Notes: generated from the letters alone by a model not told the origin. Shown: positions 8,815 through 17,447, numbered from the stretch's first letter. The stretch is 49,198 nt of DNA from Butyrivibrio sp. MC2013 (GCF_000424585.1 NZ_KE384212.1:54051-103248), one strand, 5' to 3'. Made by a program: numbers and translations.

Positions 8815-9473
8815 GTACAAACAGTGCGGCAGCCGGAAGAAATGAAGGCGCTGAGATGATAAAGAATGCGCTTATCCTCTTTGTGATCACCCTGATAGCA
8901 GGTATCCTGCTTGGAATGGTCTACCAGGTTACCAAAGAGCCTATCGCGCAGCAGGAAGCATTAAAAGTAGAAAATGCCAATAAGGCAGTATTTGCAGAGG
9001 CAGCGTCCTTTGGTGAAGAATCAGTTCTTGATGAAGCCGAGAAAGACAGGCTGCTGTTGTCTGATGAGGAATTCTCCGGCGTAAACATTGATTCTGTTCT
9101 TGAAGCCTATGATGCTTCAGGTGCCCTGGAAGGATATGTAATGCAGATCACATCCAAGGGATACGGAGATGAAATAGTATTTAGTATGGGCGTGGATCTT
9201 GAAGGGGAGCTGAATGGAATTTCCCTGATCAGCATCAATGAGACTCCCGGACTGGGAATGAACGCCGAGAAGGTACTGGTACCCCAGTATAGCGAGGAAG
9301 GTCTTGCGGCCAGCCCTGATTACAGCATCGTGAAGGATGGAAGTGGTAAGGCTAATGCCTCTGATACTGCGATCGAAGCTATCTCAGGAGCTACCATTAC
9401 ATCCAAGGCAGTCAACAGAGGCGTTAATGCTGGCCTTTTGTACTATTCTGAAATACTGAAAGGAGGCCACTGA
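8811..9473 (+). CDS. rnfG: Rnf complex subunit RnfG
   Basis: A 220-residue subunit with one N-terminal membrane helix (about residues 19-40) and an extracytoplasmic FMN-binding domain. The FMN-attachment motif SGAT is at 192-195 (T195). Conserved features before it include ETPGLGM at 144-150. Flavin attachment to this site needs ApbE, which is encoded just beyond the operon on the other strand. The N-terminus has about 15 residues ahead of the helix; the start is fixed by GGAGGG and the 4-base overlap with rnfD. Confidence 0.95.
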   Translation: MSTNSAAAGRNEGAEMIKNALILFVITLIAGILLGMVYQVTKEPIAQQEALKVENANKAVFAEAASFGEESVLDEAEKDRLLLSDEEFSGVNIDSVLEAYDASGALEGYVMQITSKGYGDEIVFSMGVDLEGELNGISLISINETPGLGMNAEKVLVPQYSEEGLAASPDYSIVKDGSGKANASDTAIEAISGATITSKAVNRGVNAGLLYYSEILKGGH

Positions 9474-9478
9474 TCATT

Positions 9479-10237
9479 ATGGATAACAGAAGAAAAGGTG
9501 CTCTGGGACTGGCGGCAGACACTCCCCTTGAGCGATTTTTTAACGGTGTGATCACTGAGAATCCTACTACAGTATTGGTACTGGGTATGTGTCCCACACT
9601 GGCGGTTACTACCTCCGCTATCAACGGTCTGTCCATGGGCCTTGCCACTACCTTTGTTTTGGCCTTGTCCAACCTTGTAATATCACTGCTTAGAAAGGTG
9701 ATACCTGATACAGTCAGGATCCCCTCATTTATAGTAGTCATCGCATCATTTGTTACATTGGTACAGCTCCTTATGGCGGCATATCTGCCGGATCTGAATG
9801 AAGCACTTGGTGTGTATATACCTCTTATCGTTGTTAACTGTATCATCTTTGGCCGTGCGGAATCCTACGCAAGCAAGCATGGCGCTGTTCCCGCATTTTT
9901 TGATGGTATCGGTATGGGACTGGGCTTTACTATGTCTATCACCATCATCGGTCTTGTGCGTGAGCTTATAGGTGCAGGTACAGTTTTTGGCATCCAGCTT
10001 CTGGGCGAAGATACCATAGTTGGAGGTGCGGTAGGTTCTGTACTTGCGCTGTATACACCTGTTAGTATCTTTGTACTTCAGGCGGGAGCTTTCCTGGTGC
10101 TGGGCACTCTTATGGCTCTTATGAACCGTATCAGGAGAAAACAGGAAGAAAAGGGCAAAGATGTATCAAAGTATAAGAGCGGCGGCTGCATGAATGTAGA
10201 TCCTGTGCTGCCCGGCGAAAAGGAGGGAGATAAATGA
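9479..10237 (+). CDS. rnfE: Rnf complex subunit RnfE
   Basis: A 252-residue polytopic membrane subunit homologous to NqrD, with about six helices. Visible family landmarks are FFNGVITENPTTVLVLGMCPTLAV near the N-terminus and a central NCIIFGRAE block with the conserved cysteine. RnfA and RnfE form the inverted pair that coordinates an Fe-S centre in the membrane. The C-terminal cytoplasmic tail of about 45 residues is charged and slightly long. It overlaps rnfA by four bases. Confidence 0.95.
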   Translation: MDNRRKGALGLAADTPLERFFNGVITENPTTVLVLGMCPTLAVTTSAINGLSMGLATTFVLALSNLVISLLRKVIPDTVRIPSFIVVIASFVTLVQLLMAAYLPDLNEALGVYIPLIVVNCIIFGRAESYASKHGAVPAFFDGIGMGLGFTMSITIIGLVRELIGAGTVFGIQLLGEDTIVGGAVGSVLALYTPVSIFVLQAGAFLVLGTLMALMNRIRRKQEEKGKDVSKYKSGGCMNVDPVLPGEKEGDK

Positions 10238-10818
10238 GTACCATAAGCGGACTTTTGGGAATACTTATCATGTCTTCCCTTATCAATAATGTTGTATTAT
10301 CCCAGTTCCTGGGTCTGTGTCCTTTCCTGGGCGTATCCAAAAAGGTGGATTCCGCAGTTGGAATGGGCGGAGCTATAGTCTTTGTCATTACACTGGCTTC
10401 TGCAGTTTGCGGACTTCTCTATAAGTTCATACTGCTGCCACTTGATCTGACATATCTTAATACTATAGTTTTCATACTGATAATAGCTATGCTTGTTCAG
10501 TTTGTGGAAATGTTCCTTAAGAAGTTTGTTAAGCCTCTATATGAGTCGCTGGGTGTATATCTTCCCCTTATCACAACCAACTGTGCTGTTCTTGGTGTGG
10601 CTCTTTTGAATGTATCAGATGAGTACAATATCATTCAGGGAATAGTTAACGGCTTTGCTACAGCAGTGGGCTTTACTATTTCCATAACCATACTTGCAGG
10701 CATCAGAGAGAAGATCGCATATAACGATATTCCTGAATCCTGGAAGGGAACACCTATAGTTGTGATCACAGCAGGACTTATGGCGATCGCATTTACCGGA
10801 TTTTCGGTACTGCGCTGA
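10234..10818 (+). CDS. rnfA: Rnf complex subunit RnfA
   Basis: A 194-residue membrane subunit homologous to NqrE, with six predicted helices. The two half-motifs NNVVLSQFLGLCPFLGVSK (near the N-terminus) and LITTNCAVLGVAL (middle) hold the conserved cysteines paired with those in RnfE. Length is typical. AAGGAGGGAG precedes the ATG, which overlaps the rnfE stop. Confidence 0.96.
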   Translation: MSTISGLLGILIMSSLINNVVLSQFLGLCPFLGVSKKVDSAVGMGGAIVFVITLASAVCGLLYKFILLPLDLTYLNTIVFILIIAMLVQFVEMFLKKFVKPLYESLGVYLPLITTNCAVLGVALLNVSDEYNIIQGIVNGFATAVGFTISITILAGIREKIAYNDIPESWKGTPIVVITAGLMAIAFTGFSVLR

Positions 10819-10832
10819 AAAGGAGATAAAAT

Positions 10833-11630
10833 ATGCTGAGCGGAATATTATTCGCTGTGCTTGTAGTGGCAGGCTGTGGAATAATGATCGGACTGATCCT
10901 GGGTTATGCCAATATCAAGCTACACGTTGACGTTGATGAAAAAGAGGCTGCAATACTGGGAGTGCTTCCGGGGAATAACTGCGGCGGATGTGGATATCCC
11001 GGATGCTCAGGCTGTGCTGCGGCAATTGCCAAAGGAGAAGCTGCTGTTAACCAGTGTCCTGTAGGCGGAGCTGCTGTTGCGGCAGAAATATCAGAGATCA
11101 TGGGAGTGGAAGCTGAGAGTGCCGGCAGGATGGTAGCTTACGTGCACTGCGGCGGTGACTGTGAAAAAGCGCAGCAGCAGTATGATTACTCAGGAGCAGA
11201 GGACTGCAGAGTGATAGATCAGCTTCCGGGGCAGGGCCCCAAGACCTGTACCTACGGATGCCTGGGCGGCGGAAGCTGCGTATCTGTATGTCAGTTTGAT
11301 GCCATACATATCCAAAACGGTATAGCAGTTGTGGACAAGGAAAACTGCAAGGCCTGCAAGAAGTGCATGGAGATCTGCCCTCGTCATCTTATTGATCTGG
11401 TACCTTATGAAGCTGTTGTTTCTGTTAGATGTAAGTCACAAGATCCTGGGCAGAAGGTTAATAAGTATTGTACAAGCGGCTGTATCGCCTGTAGGATCTG
11501 TGAAAAGAACTGCCCCAGTGAAGCTATTAAGGTTGAAGGCAATGTGGCTGTGATCGATCAGGATAAGTGTACTCACTGCGGACTCTGCGCATCCAAGTGT
11601 CCGAAGAAAGCTATCGAGCTTATCGGATAA
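10833..11630 (+). CDS. rnfB: Rnf complex subunit RnfB (ferredoxin-type)
   Basis: A 265-residue multi-cluster Fe-S subunit that takes electrons from reduced ferredoxin. One N-terminal membrane helix (about residues 4-25) is followed by the Fes domain NNCGGCGYPGCSGCA at 48-62. Four further cysteine groups follow (CTYGCLGGGSC, CKACKKCMEICP, CTSGCIACRICEKNCP, CTHCGLCASKCP), enough for several 4Fe-4S clusters. It is the last gene of the operon, 14 bases after rnfA with an AAGGAG site. Confidence 0.96.
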   Translation: MLSGILFAVLVVAGCGIMIGLILGYANIKLHVDVDEKEAAILGVLPGNNCGGCGYPGCSGCAAAIAKGEAAVNQCPVGGAAVAAEISEIMGVEAESAGRMVAYVHCGGDCEKAQQQYDYSGAEDCRVIDQLPGQGPKTCTYGCLGGGSCVSVCQFDAIHIQNGIAVVDKENCKACKKCMEICPRHLIDLVPYEAVVSVRCKSQDPGQKVNKYCTSGCIACRICEKNCPSEAIKVEGNVAVIDQDKCTHCGLCASKCPKKAIELIG

Positions 11631-11640
11631 TAGCTATCTT

Positions 11641-11788
11641 ATACATTCTTGGATAAATAATCCAAGAATGTATGCAAATAGGCCATTTGAGAGCGGCTAG
11701 GGCCGCTGGGCCTATTTGCCAGCAACATGTTCTCACGAAACACGCAGTAAATGCGTGTTTCTGAAGGTATGTCTAATAACATATACAT
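11641..11788 (+). repeat. three-hairpin interspersed element, copy A
   Basis: A 148-bp non-coding element starting 10 bases after the rnfB stop. Hairpin I is ATACATTCTTGGAT / ATCCAAGAATGTAT, 14 bp with a 5-base loop. Hairpin II has an outer 11-bp stem GCAAATAGGCC / GGCCTATTTGC and an inner 6-bp stem AGCGGC / GCCGCT. Hairpin III is GAAACACGCA / TGCGTGTTTC, 10 bp with a 5-base loop. It ends in a T/A-rich tail with ATACAT. Further copies are at 15631-15775 (inverted) and 48699-48846 (same orientation). Confidence 0.95.
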
Positions 11789-11801
11789 TAGAAGAATAAC
11801 C

Positions 11802-11888
11802 AAGCTGCCCTGGCAATTTGATATGTACCCTCCTTACTGGTTTGTCCAGTAAAGAGGGTACATATCATTATGACAGGGCAGCTTTTTA
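11802..11888 (+). terminator. large nested hairpin terminator of the rnf operon
   Basis: Three nested perfect stems share one axis: AAGCTGCCCTG / CAGGGCAGCTT (11 bp), GATATGTACCCTC / GAGGGTACATATC (13 bp) and TTACTGG / CCAGTAA (7 bp, loop TTTGT), followed by TTTTT. The stem is about 31 bp in all, unusually long for a terminator, and also nearly symmetrical. Together with copy A of the repeat it fills most of the 11631-11959 gap between rnfB and apbE. Confidence 0.8.
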
Positions 11889-11959
11889 ATAAGTTTTTAT
11901 TTATCAGTTTACTTATTTTGACTTTTTTATTTGTTTTTAAGAGCTAATGAAATACTCTT

Positions 11960-13096
11960 TTACTGATCTATATAAGAGCCTGGGAAGCCTGAGGAATAGC
12001 TTATCTTTTGATCGCTGTCTATGAACATGGCTTCTATACCGTCAAGGCTCTCTATAAGCTTCATTCCTTCGTCTGGTCCCATTACAAAGCAGGCAGTGGA
12101 TAAGGCGTCTCCGTCTATGGACTTGTCAGACAGTATGGTTACAGAGTAGAGTCCGTTTGATACAGGAAAACCGTTATCAGGAGAAAGGATATGATGGTAT
12201 ATAAGGCCATCCTTCTCAAAATATCTTTCGTAGACACCTGAAGTAACTATGGATTTGTTGGAAGTATTTACGATCTCTGAAAAGGAGCCCGAGTCACCAA
12301 AGGGCTTTTGTATCCCTACTCCAAAATCTTTGCCATTAGGCTTGGAACCTATCAGCAGGACATTGCCTCCAAGGTTGATAATGGCGGATTGTATTCCTTT
12401 TTCCAGTAAATGTGCCTTTAATTTGTCTGCTATCATTCCCTTGGCCACAGCTCCAAGAGCTATATGGCATGAAGGATCTGACACAGTGACTGTGGATCTT
12501 CCTTTGTTTATGCTTATGCATGAGGGATCGGTATGTTCCAGAGCTTTTTTCAGGGCGTCTCCTGACGGGATGATCTTGTCCCGGTCAGAAGTGAAGTCCC
12601 AAAGCTCTATCACAGATCCAAGAGCAGGATTTAGGGCGCCGCCGCTGAGCTCGTTATACTTAAGGGCGGTATCCAGAAGATCTATAGTGTCTTCATTTAC
12701 CTTGGTGACTGCACCTTCCGAATGATTGATATTATAGACATCAGAGCCCTCAAGATCGGGATCAAGGAGATTCTCCATATCACCGCAGATCTCCATGCAT
12801 TCATTTAAGATTTCTTCATCGTTGCAATCATAAATTCTCACATTGACTATAGTATTAAAATAAAATCCCGATCTTTCGATATACATGTTCCCGGAAAAGG
12901 CTGTACATCCCACCAGAGATATCACTGTTCCCAGTATCATAAAGAGGATAATGAAGGTAGCTATGAGCCTTACAAATGGTGAATATTTGCTGCGATAATT
13001 ACCTTTGTTTTTATGCCTTCCAGGTTTGGCAGTATTTTTTGATGATTTCCTTCCTGATCTAATTGTGTCTGTTTCATTAGTGAGTCTGATCTTCAT
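11960..13096 (-). CDS. apbE: FAD:protein FMN transferase (ApbE family lipoprotein)
   Basis: A 378-residue ApbE-type flavin transferase, which uses FAD to attach FMN to a threonine in the SGAT motif of proteins such as RnfG and RnfD. The N-terminal 40 residues are basic and hydrophilic; a membrane segment at 41-63 ends in a lipobox-like LVGC (C64), so it is probably a lipoprotein facing outward. The catalytic domain follows, with NPALGSVIELW, GAVAKGMIAD, LGGNVLLIG, HHILSPDNGFPVSN and DALSTACFVMG. It faces rnfB across the terminator region, which fits a role in maturing the Rnf complex. Its start overlaps the stop of the AP2-like gene (ATGA), so translation is probably coupled to that gene. The long N-terminal basic stretch before the signal segment is unusual. 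Confidence 0.93.
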   Translation of the reverse strand: MKIRLTNETDTIRSGRKSSKNTAKPGRHKNKGNYRSKYSPFVRLIATFIILFMILGTVISLVGCTAFSGNMYIERSGFYFNTIVNVRIYDCNDEEILNECMEICGDMENLLDPDLEGSDVYNINHSEGAVTKVNEDTIDLLDTALKYNELSGGALNPALGSVIELWDFTSDRDKIIPSGDALKKALEHTDPSCISINKGRSTVTVSDPSCHIALGAVAKGMIADKLKAHLLEKGIQSAIINLGGNVLLIGSKPNGKDFGVGIQKPFGDSGSFSEIVNTSNKSIVTSGVYERYFEKDGLIYHHILSPDNGFPVSNGLYSVTILSDKSIDGDALSTACFVMGPDEGMKLIESLDGIEAMFIDSDQKISYSSGFPGSYIDQ

Positions 13097-13932
13097 GTTC
13101 TTTGTTTGTCCTTATATTTTTTGTCACTGTTAAAATGTCTGATCCTGGGAGAAACCCGAATCGAGGCATATATATCTGCATAATCACGAGGGCTCATGTC
13201 CTGGAGATAATTGAGCTCGTAGTTTTTGCGCACATTTTGCTGCGAAAGGAGGTCTGCTGCTTTGTTATATGCGATTGCGGCTTCTTCCTCTGTGTTGTAG
13301 GTTCCGATTATATAATTGCTCCTGACATGGATCACTGCCTTGTAGCGTGTCAGACCTCTGACGCTGATCCTCCTGACGCCTCTGTAGTGATTGATCACTT
13401 CGATATTGTGGTAGCGCAGATCGCTGCTGTCACCATTGACGAAGCGAAAATCCCTGCCTGCTACGGAATAGGCTTGTATTCCATATCTTGACAGGATACT
13501 GATGTGGCTGCCATAATCTGCCACAAAGAGATGAGACCCCCTCTTCATTATGGTGTGAGAGGAATAATAGAAGAGGTCGTCCATATCGAATGTAAGTATA
13601 TCATTTTGATTAAGATAATAAAAAAAATATTTTTTCATCAGGAAAATAGGAGTGGAGAAATATACTCCGTTATCCCTGTAATTGACAAGCTGTACACATT
13701 TATTAAAGGGCAGGATGTAATCCTCTTTCCACTTATCAAGAGTCCAGGCAGCTGCTGATATGATGCCTTTTCCCTCAAGATAGGCTGCATGAGCGTCATT
13801 TTCACTATTATATGAGCCCAGAGAGATATGCCTGCCTTTTATTGTTATAGAAGAGCGGTAGTATAAGCTGCCGTCTTTTTTGCTGGCTATCTGTACTCCT
13901 GCCAAAGCCGATGAAGGTAGATTTTCAGTCAT
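13093..13932 (-). CDS. protein with two AP2/ERF-like DNA-binding repeats
   Basis: A 279-residue protein with two copies of an AP2-like three-strand-plus-helix motif, at about 6-57 (AGVQIASKKDG, RSSITIKGRHISLGSY, DAHAAYLEGKGI) and 181-230 (RGVRRISVRG, YKAVIHVRSNYIIGTY, EEEAAIAYNKAADLL). The stretch just before the second repeat (GDSSDLRYHNIEVI) resembles the end of HNH-AP2 phage endonucleases, but no HNH metal ligands are clear. A DNA-binding regulator or a domesticated homing-endonuclease relative are both possible. ATGs at 13968 and 13950 also exist; 13932 is chosen because GGAGGT lies ten bases upstream. It overlaps apbE by four bases, so it is the first gene of that unit. Confidence 0.7.
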   Translation of the reverse strand: MTENLPSSALAGVQIASKKDGSLYYRSSITIKGRHISLGSYNSENDAHAAYLEGKGIISAAAWTLDKWKEDYILPFNKCVQLVNYRDNGVYFSTPIFLMKKYFFYYLNQNDILTFDMDDLFYYSSHTIMKRGSHLFVADYGSHISILSRYGIQAYSVAGRDFRFVNGDSSDLRYHNIEVINHYRGVRRISVRGLTRYKAVIHVRSNYIIGTYNTEEEAAIAYNKAADLLSQQNVRKNYELNYLQDMSPRDYADIYASIRVSPRIRHFNSDKKYKDKQRT

Positions 13933-14130
13933 ATATAAAATGACCTCCATTTTTGACCATTCGGACAAAATAACGATAAATAATTGTATAATTATTCAAT
14001 GCTTGTATTAATTGTACGTTACGCTATGGCGACAGATGTGGTAGAATAAAACCCATATTTATAACCATATTATCAAAATAAGTATAGGATTTCAAAATAT
14101 AAGATATACAGATACAGGAAAGGGATCATT

Positions 14131-15621
14131 ATGAAAGACGTTTTTTATTCCAGTACCAGAGGGGGCGGCGAGCAGGTAAAGGCTTCCAAGGCAGTGCTTA
14201 TGGGACTTGCACCGGATGGAGGCTTATTTGTTCCGGATCATATCCCTGCATTTGACAAGAGTCTTGAAGAGCTGTCAGCTATGAATTATCAGGATCTTGC
14301 CTATGAAGTAATGAAGCTGCTGCTTACAGATTACACAGAGGAAGAGCTGAGATTCTGTATTAACAGTGCTTATGACAAGAAGTTTGATTGTGAGGAGATC
14401 GTACCTCTTACAGAGGCCGGCGGAGCATGGTTTATGGAGCTCTATCACGGTAAGACCATAGCATTCAAGGATATGGCTCTGTCCATCCTTCCTTATCTTA
14501 TGACTACTGCAGCCAAAAAGAACGATATGAAAAATGAGATCGTCATCCTGACTGCTACCAGCGGCGATACAGGTAAGGCTGCTCTTGCAGGATTTGCAGA
14601 TGTAAAGGGTACCAGGATCATCGTATTCTATCCCAAGCATGGCGTTTCTCCCATCCAGGAGAAGCAGATGGTTACTCAGAAGGGTGACAATACCTGCGTA
14701 ATAGGTATCGAAGGCAATTTTGACGATGCCCAGACAGGAGTAAAGAAGCTCTTTACAGATAAGGAATTGGCTTCTGAGATGGATTCAAAGGGCTTTGTAT
14801 TCTCATCAGCCAATTCCATCAACATCGGAAGACTGATCCCTCAGATCGTGTACTATGTATATGCTTATACCAGACTTATGGCAGGTGGCAGGATTGCTAA
14901 GGGCGAGACTATCAATGTAACTGTTCCTACAGGTAACTTTGGTAATATCCTTGCTGCTTATTATGCAAAGCAGATGGGCCTTCCTATTGGCAAGCTTATC
15001 TGTGCTTCCAATTCCAATAAGGTACTCTTTGATTTCTTTGCAAGCGGCAGCTATGACAGGAACAGAGACTTTATCCTTACCTCATCACCTTCCATGGATA
15101 TCCTGATCAGCTCCAACCTTGAGCGTCTGATCTACCATATCGCAGGTGATGATGCAGCTGCAGATGCTGCTTACATGAAGGATCTCTCAGAAAAGGGCAG
15201 ATATGAGATCACAGCTGCAATGAGAGAGAAGCTCTCTGACTTTGCAGGAGGATATGCCAGCGAGGAAGAGACTTCAGCAGCTATCAGAAAGCTCTACGAG
15301 GATACCGGCTATGTGATTGATACTCATACAGCTGTAGCAGCTCATGTTTACAATGAGTACAAGAAGAACACAGGTGATGATGCTGTATGCGTTATCGCAT
15401 CCACAGCAAGCCCCTTCAAGTTCACAAGAGCGGTATTGGGAGCACTGGAAAATGTTGATGACAATGCCGATGATTTTGCACTGGCTGACAGACTTGCCCA
15501 GAAGGCAGGACTTGAGATACCTGAAGCTGTAACATCTATCAGACAGGCAGCTGTCCTTCATGACAAAGTTGTGGACAAAACAGAGATGGAAGCAGCAGTA
15601 AGAGCTTTTCTTAATATTTGA
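14131..15621 (+). CDS. thrC: threonine synthase
   Basis: A 496-residue PLP enzyme converting O-phosphohomoserine to threonine. It begins FYSSTRGGGEQV, with the family's PDGGLFVP block near residue 29. The PLP lysine is K113 in IAFKDMALS, and TATSGDTGKAAL and the VPTGNFGN phosphate-binding loop follow. The length fits the long (fungal/E. coli-like) class. The start has AAAGGGATC upstream. It is a single gene: no other threonine genes are nearby. The 162-base gap ahead of it is AT-rich and shared with the divergent AP2-like gene. I saw no T-box leader. Confidence 0.96.
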   Translation: MKDVFYSSTRGGGEQVKASKAVLMGLAPDGGLFVPDHIPAFDKSLEELSAMNYQDLAYEVMKLLLTDYTEEELRFCINSAYDKKFDCEEIVPLTEAGGAWFMELYHGKTIAFKDMALSILPYLMTTAAKKNDMKNEIVILTATSGDTGKAALAGFADVKGTRIIVFYPKHGVSPIQEKQMVTQKGDNTCVIGIEGNFDDAQTGVKKLFTDKELASEMDSKGFVFSSANSINIGRLIPQIVYYVYAYTRLMAGGRIAKGETINVTVPTGNFGNILAAYYAKQMGLPIGKLICASNSNKVLFDFFASGSYDRNRDFILTSSPSMDILISSNLERLIYHIAGDDAAADAAYMKDLSEKGRYEITAAMREKLSDFAGGYASEEETSAAIRKLYEDTGYVIDTHTAVAAHVYNEYKKNTGDDAVCVIASTASPFKFTRAVLGALENVDDNADDFALADRLAQKAGLEIPEAVTSIRQAAVLHDKVVDKTEMEAAVRAFLNI

Positions 15622-15630
15622 TAATATTGT

Positions 15631-15775
15631 ATGTATTATTAGATGACCATTCAGAAACACGCATTTACTGCGTGTTTCGTGAGAACATGAATCTGGCAAA
15701 TAGGCCCAGCAGCTTTAGCTGCTTATAAATGGCCTATTTGCATACATTCTTGGATGTTTTATCCAAGAATGTATA
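15631..15775 (-). repeat. three-hairpin interspersed element, copy B (inverted)
   Basis: A reverse-orientation copy of the element at 11641-11788, starting about 10 bases after the thrC stop. Hairpins I and III are kept exactly. In hairpin II the inner stem differs from the other copies but still pairs: AGCAGC / GCTGCT (read in element orientation) in place of AGCGGC / GCCGCT, a compensatory A-T for G-C change. The loop of hairpin I reads AAAAC, as in copy C. Confidence 0.94.
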
Positions 15776-15778
15776 AGT

Positions 15779-15818
15779 AAAGGGCACAGGTGACCGGATG
15801 GCCGCCTGTGCCTTTTTT
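15779..15818 (+). terminator. thrC terminator
   Basis: Stem GGCACAGG / CCTGTGCC, extended by weaker A-T and G-T pairs, followed by TTTTTT. It lies directly after repeat copy B. Confidence 0.88.
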
Positions 15819-15864
15819 GGACTTTACCTGTAAGCGCTGTCATGAATTAGCAGGAAGTTGCCGC

Positions 15865-15898
15865 AAAAAATCCTGCCCATATGAATATGAGCAGGATT
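15865..15898 (-). terminator. citrate synthase terminator
   Basis: A near-palindrome with arms AATCCTGC / GCAGGATT extended to 14 pairs, followed on the minus strand by TTTTT (AAAAAA at 15865-15870 on the plus strand). It faces the thrC terminator, so the two genes converge cleanly. Confidence 0.85.
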
Positions 15899-15912
15899 CT
15901 GTGATCAAACGA

Positions 15913-17289
15913 TCATTTGGGCCTCTTGTCCATGGGTACGTAAGGAATGTGAGGTCCTATAGGCTTGTAGGCGGGACGGATGATCTTGCCGTTATTGGCA
16001 AGCTCTTCAAGCCTGTGAGCTGACCAGCCTACAATCCTGGCCATTGCAAAGAGAGGAGTGTAGAGCTCCAGAGGAAGGCCCAGCATCTTGTATACAAAAC
16101 CGGAATAGAAGTCCACATTGACACTTACGCCCTTATACATCTTTCTTCTCTCGGAGATGATCTCGGGAGCAAGCCTGGCTACCTTGTCATAAAGGGCATA
16201 TTCCTTATCAAAGCCCTTTTCGTGAGCCAGCTGCTCTACGAAGCCCTTGAAGATCATGGCTCTTGGATCTGACTTGGAATAGATAGCATGTCCTACGCCG
16301 TATATGAGGCCGGCTTTGTCAAAAGCCTTGCCATCCAAAAGGGCATTGAGATAAGCTGTGACTTCATCATCATCTTCCCATTTAGAGATATTCTTTTCCA
16401 TATCCTCAAACATGCGCACAACTTTGATATTGGCGCCGCCGTGGCGAGGCCCCTTTAAGGAACCGATAGCTGCAGCTATGGCAGAATAGGTATCTGTTAG
16501 TGAACTGGTAACAAGGTGTGTGGTAAATGTGGAGTTGTTACCACCGCCGTGCTCCATATGAAGTATGAGACATACGTCTAGCAGCTTAGCTTCAAGCTCT
16601 GTATAGGAGCTGTCCGGGCGGAGAAGATAGAGTATGTTCTCTGCGGTGGACAGGTCAGCCCTGGGCACATGGATAAAGAGGGAATTGCCCTCGTGGTAGT
16701 GATTGTAAGCCTGATAACCATAGATGGCCATGAGAGGAAACAGAGCTATCAGTGACATGCACTGCCTCAGTACGTTGGGAAGTGACGTGTCATCAGGGTT
16801 GTCATCATATGAATATAATGTAAGTACGCTTCTTGCAAGGGTGTTCATCATGTCACGGCTGGGAGCCTTCATGATAATGTCCCTGACAAAATTGGTGGGA
16901 AGAGACCTGTAAAAGAAGAGAGTCTCCTTGAACTCCTTGAGCTCTGAAGCTGAAGGAAGACGCCCGAATAAAAGGAGATATGTAGTCTCCTCAAAACCAA
17001 ATCTCTTGTCAGCTATACAGCCGTTTATGATATCTCTGACATTGATGCCGCGATAATAGAGCTCGCCATCAGTTGGTACCATGACACCGTTCTCTTCTCT
17101 GGTGGCTACTATATCAGAAATATGGGTCAGTCCTGTAAGGACACCCTTACCGTTTAAGTCACGAAGACCGCGCTTAACATCAAATCTGGTATAAAGCTCA
17201 GAGTCGATCATGTCGGCAGCTTTGGCCTTGCTTGCAAGTTCTGTTATGAATGGTGTGATTTCTGAATAAATATTCTTTTCGCTCTGCAA
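15913..17289 (-). CDS. gltA: citrate synthase
   Basis: A 458-residue citrate synthase condensing oxaloacetate and acetyl-CoA. The catalytic residues appear as H247 in HMEHGGGNNSTF, H334 in GVGHAIYSKSDPR and D393 in VNVDFYSGFVY, and the CoA-contact block GPRHGGANIKV is at about 281-290. The N-terminal ~40 residues are longer than in the short Gram-positive CitZ type. It probably starts at a TTG codon: GGAGGAG lies at the right distance before TTG at 17289, while the first ATG is only at residue 27. No other TCA-cycle genes are in the window, so it probably supplies 2-oxoglutarate and glutamate synthesis. Confidence 0.94.
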   Translation of the reverse strand: MQSEKNIYSEITPFITELASKAKAADMIDSELYTRFDVKRGLRDLNGKGVLTGLTHISDIVATREENGVMVPTDGELYYRGINVRDIINGCIADKRFGFEETTYLLLFGRLPSASELKEFKETLFFYRSLPTNFVRDIIMKAPSRDMMNTLARSVLTLYSYDDNPDDTSLPNVLRQCMSLIALFPLMAIYGYQAYNHYHEGNSLFIHVPRADLSTAENILYLLRPDSSYTELEAKLLDVCLILHMEHGGGNNSTFTTHLVTSSLTDTYSAIAAAIGSLKGPRHGGANIKVVRMFEDMEKNISKWEDDDEVTAYLNALLDGKAFDKAGLIYGVGHAIYSKSDPRAMIFKGFVEQLAHEKGFDKEYALYDKVARLAPEIISERRKMYKGVSVNVDFYSGFVYKMLGLPLELYTPLFAMARIVGWSAHRLEELANNGKIIRPAYKPIGPHIPYVPMDKRPK

Positions 17290-17447
17290 AAAAACTCCTC
17301 CGTATAGAATCTAAATGGTTGAAAATGGCGTGTTTAAGAGATTTCTACGCCGCTAGAATAAAATATATAATTATTCTATCATAAATGACGACAGGAATTT
17401 ATTAATTTTTTGTTTCGATATTCTGAAAATTACTGTATAATAAATAA

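Noticed and set aside
13969..14130. T-box or other riboswitch ahead of thrC
   Set aside because: The gap is only about 160 bases, AT-rich and without a T-box motif or a terminator/antiterminator pair.
11641..15775. CRISPR array formed by the repeated hairpin units
   Set aside because: Copies are single, far apart, in both orientations and without regular spacers.
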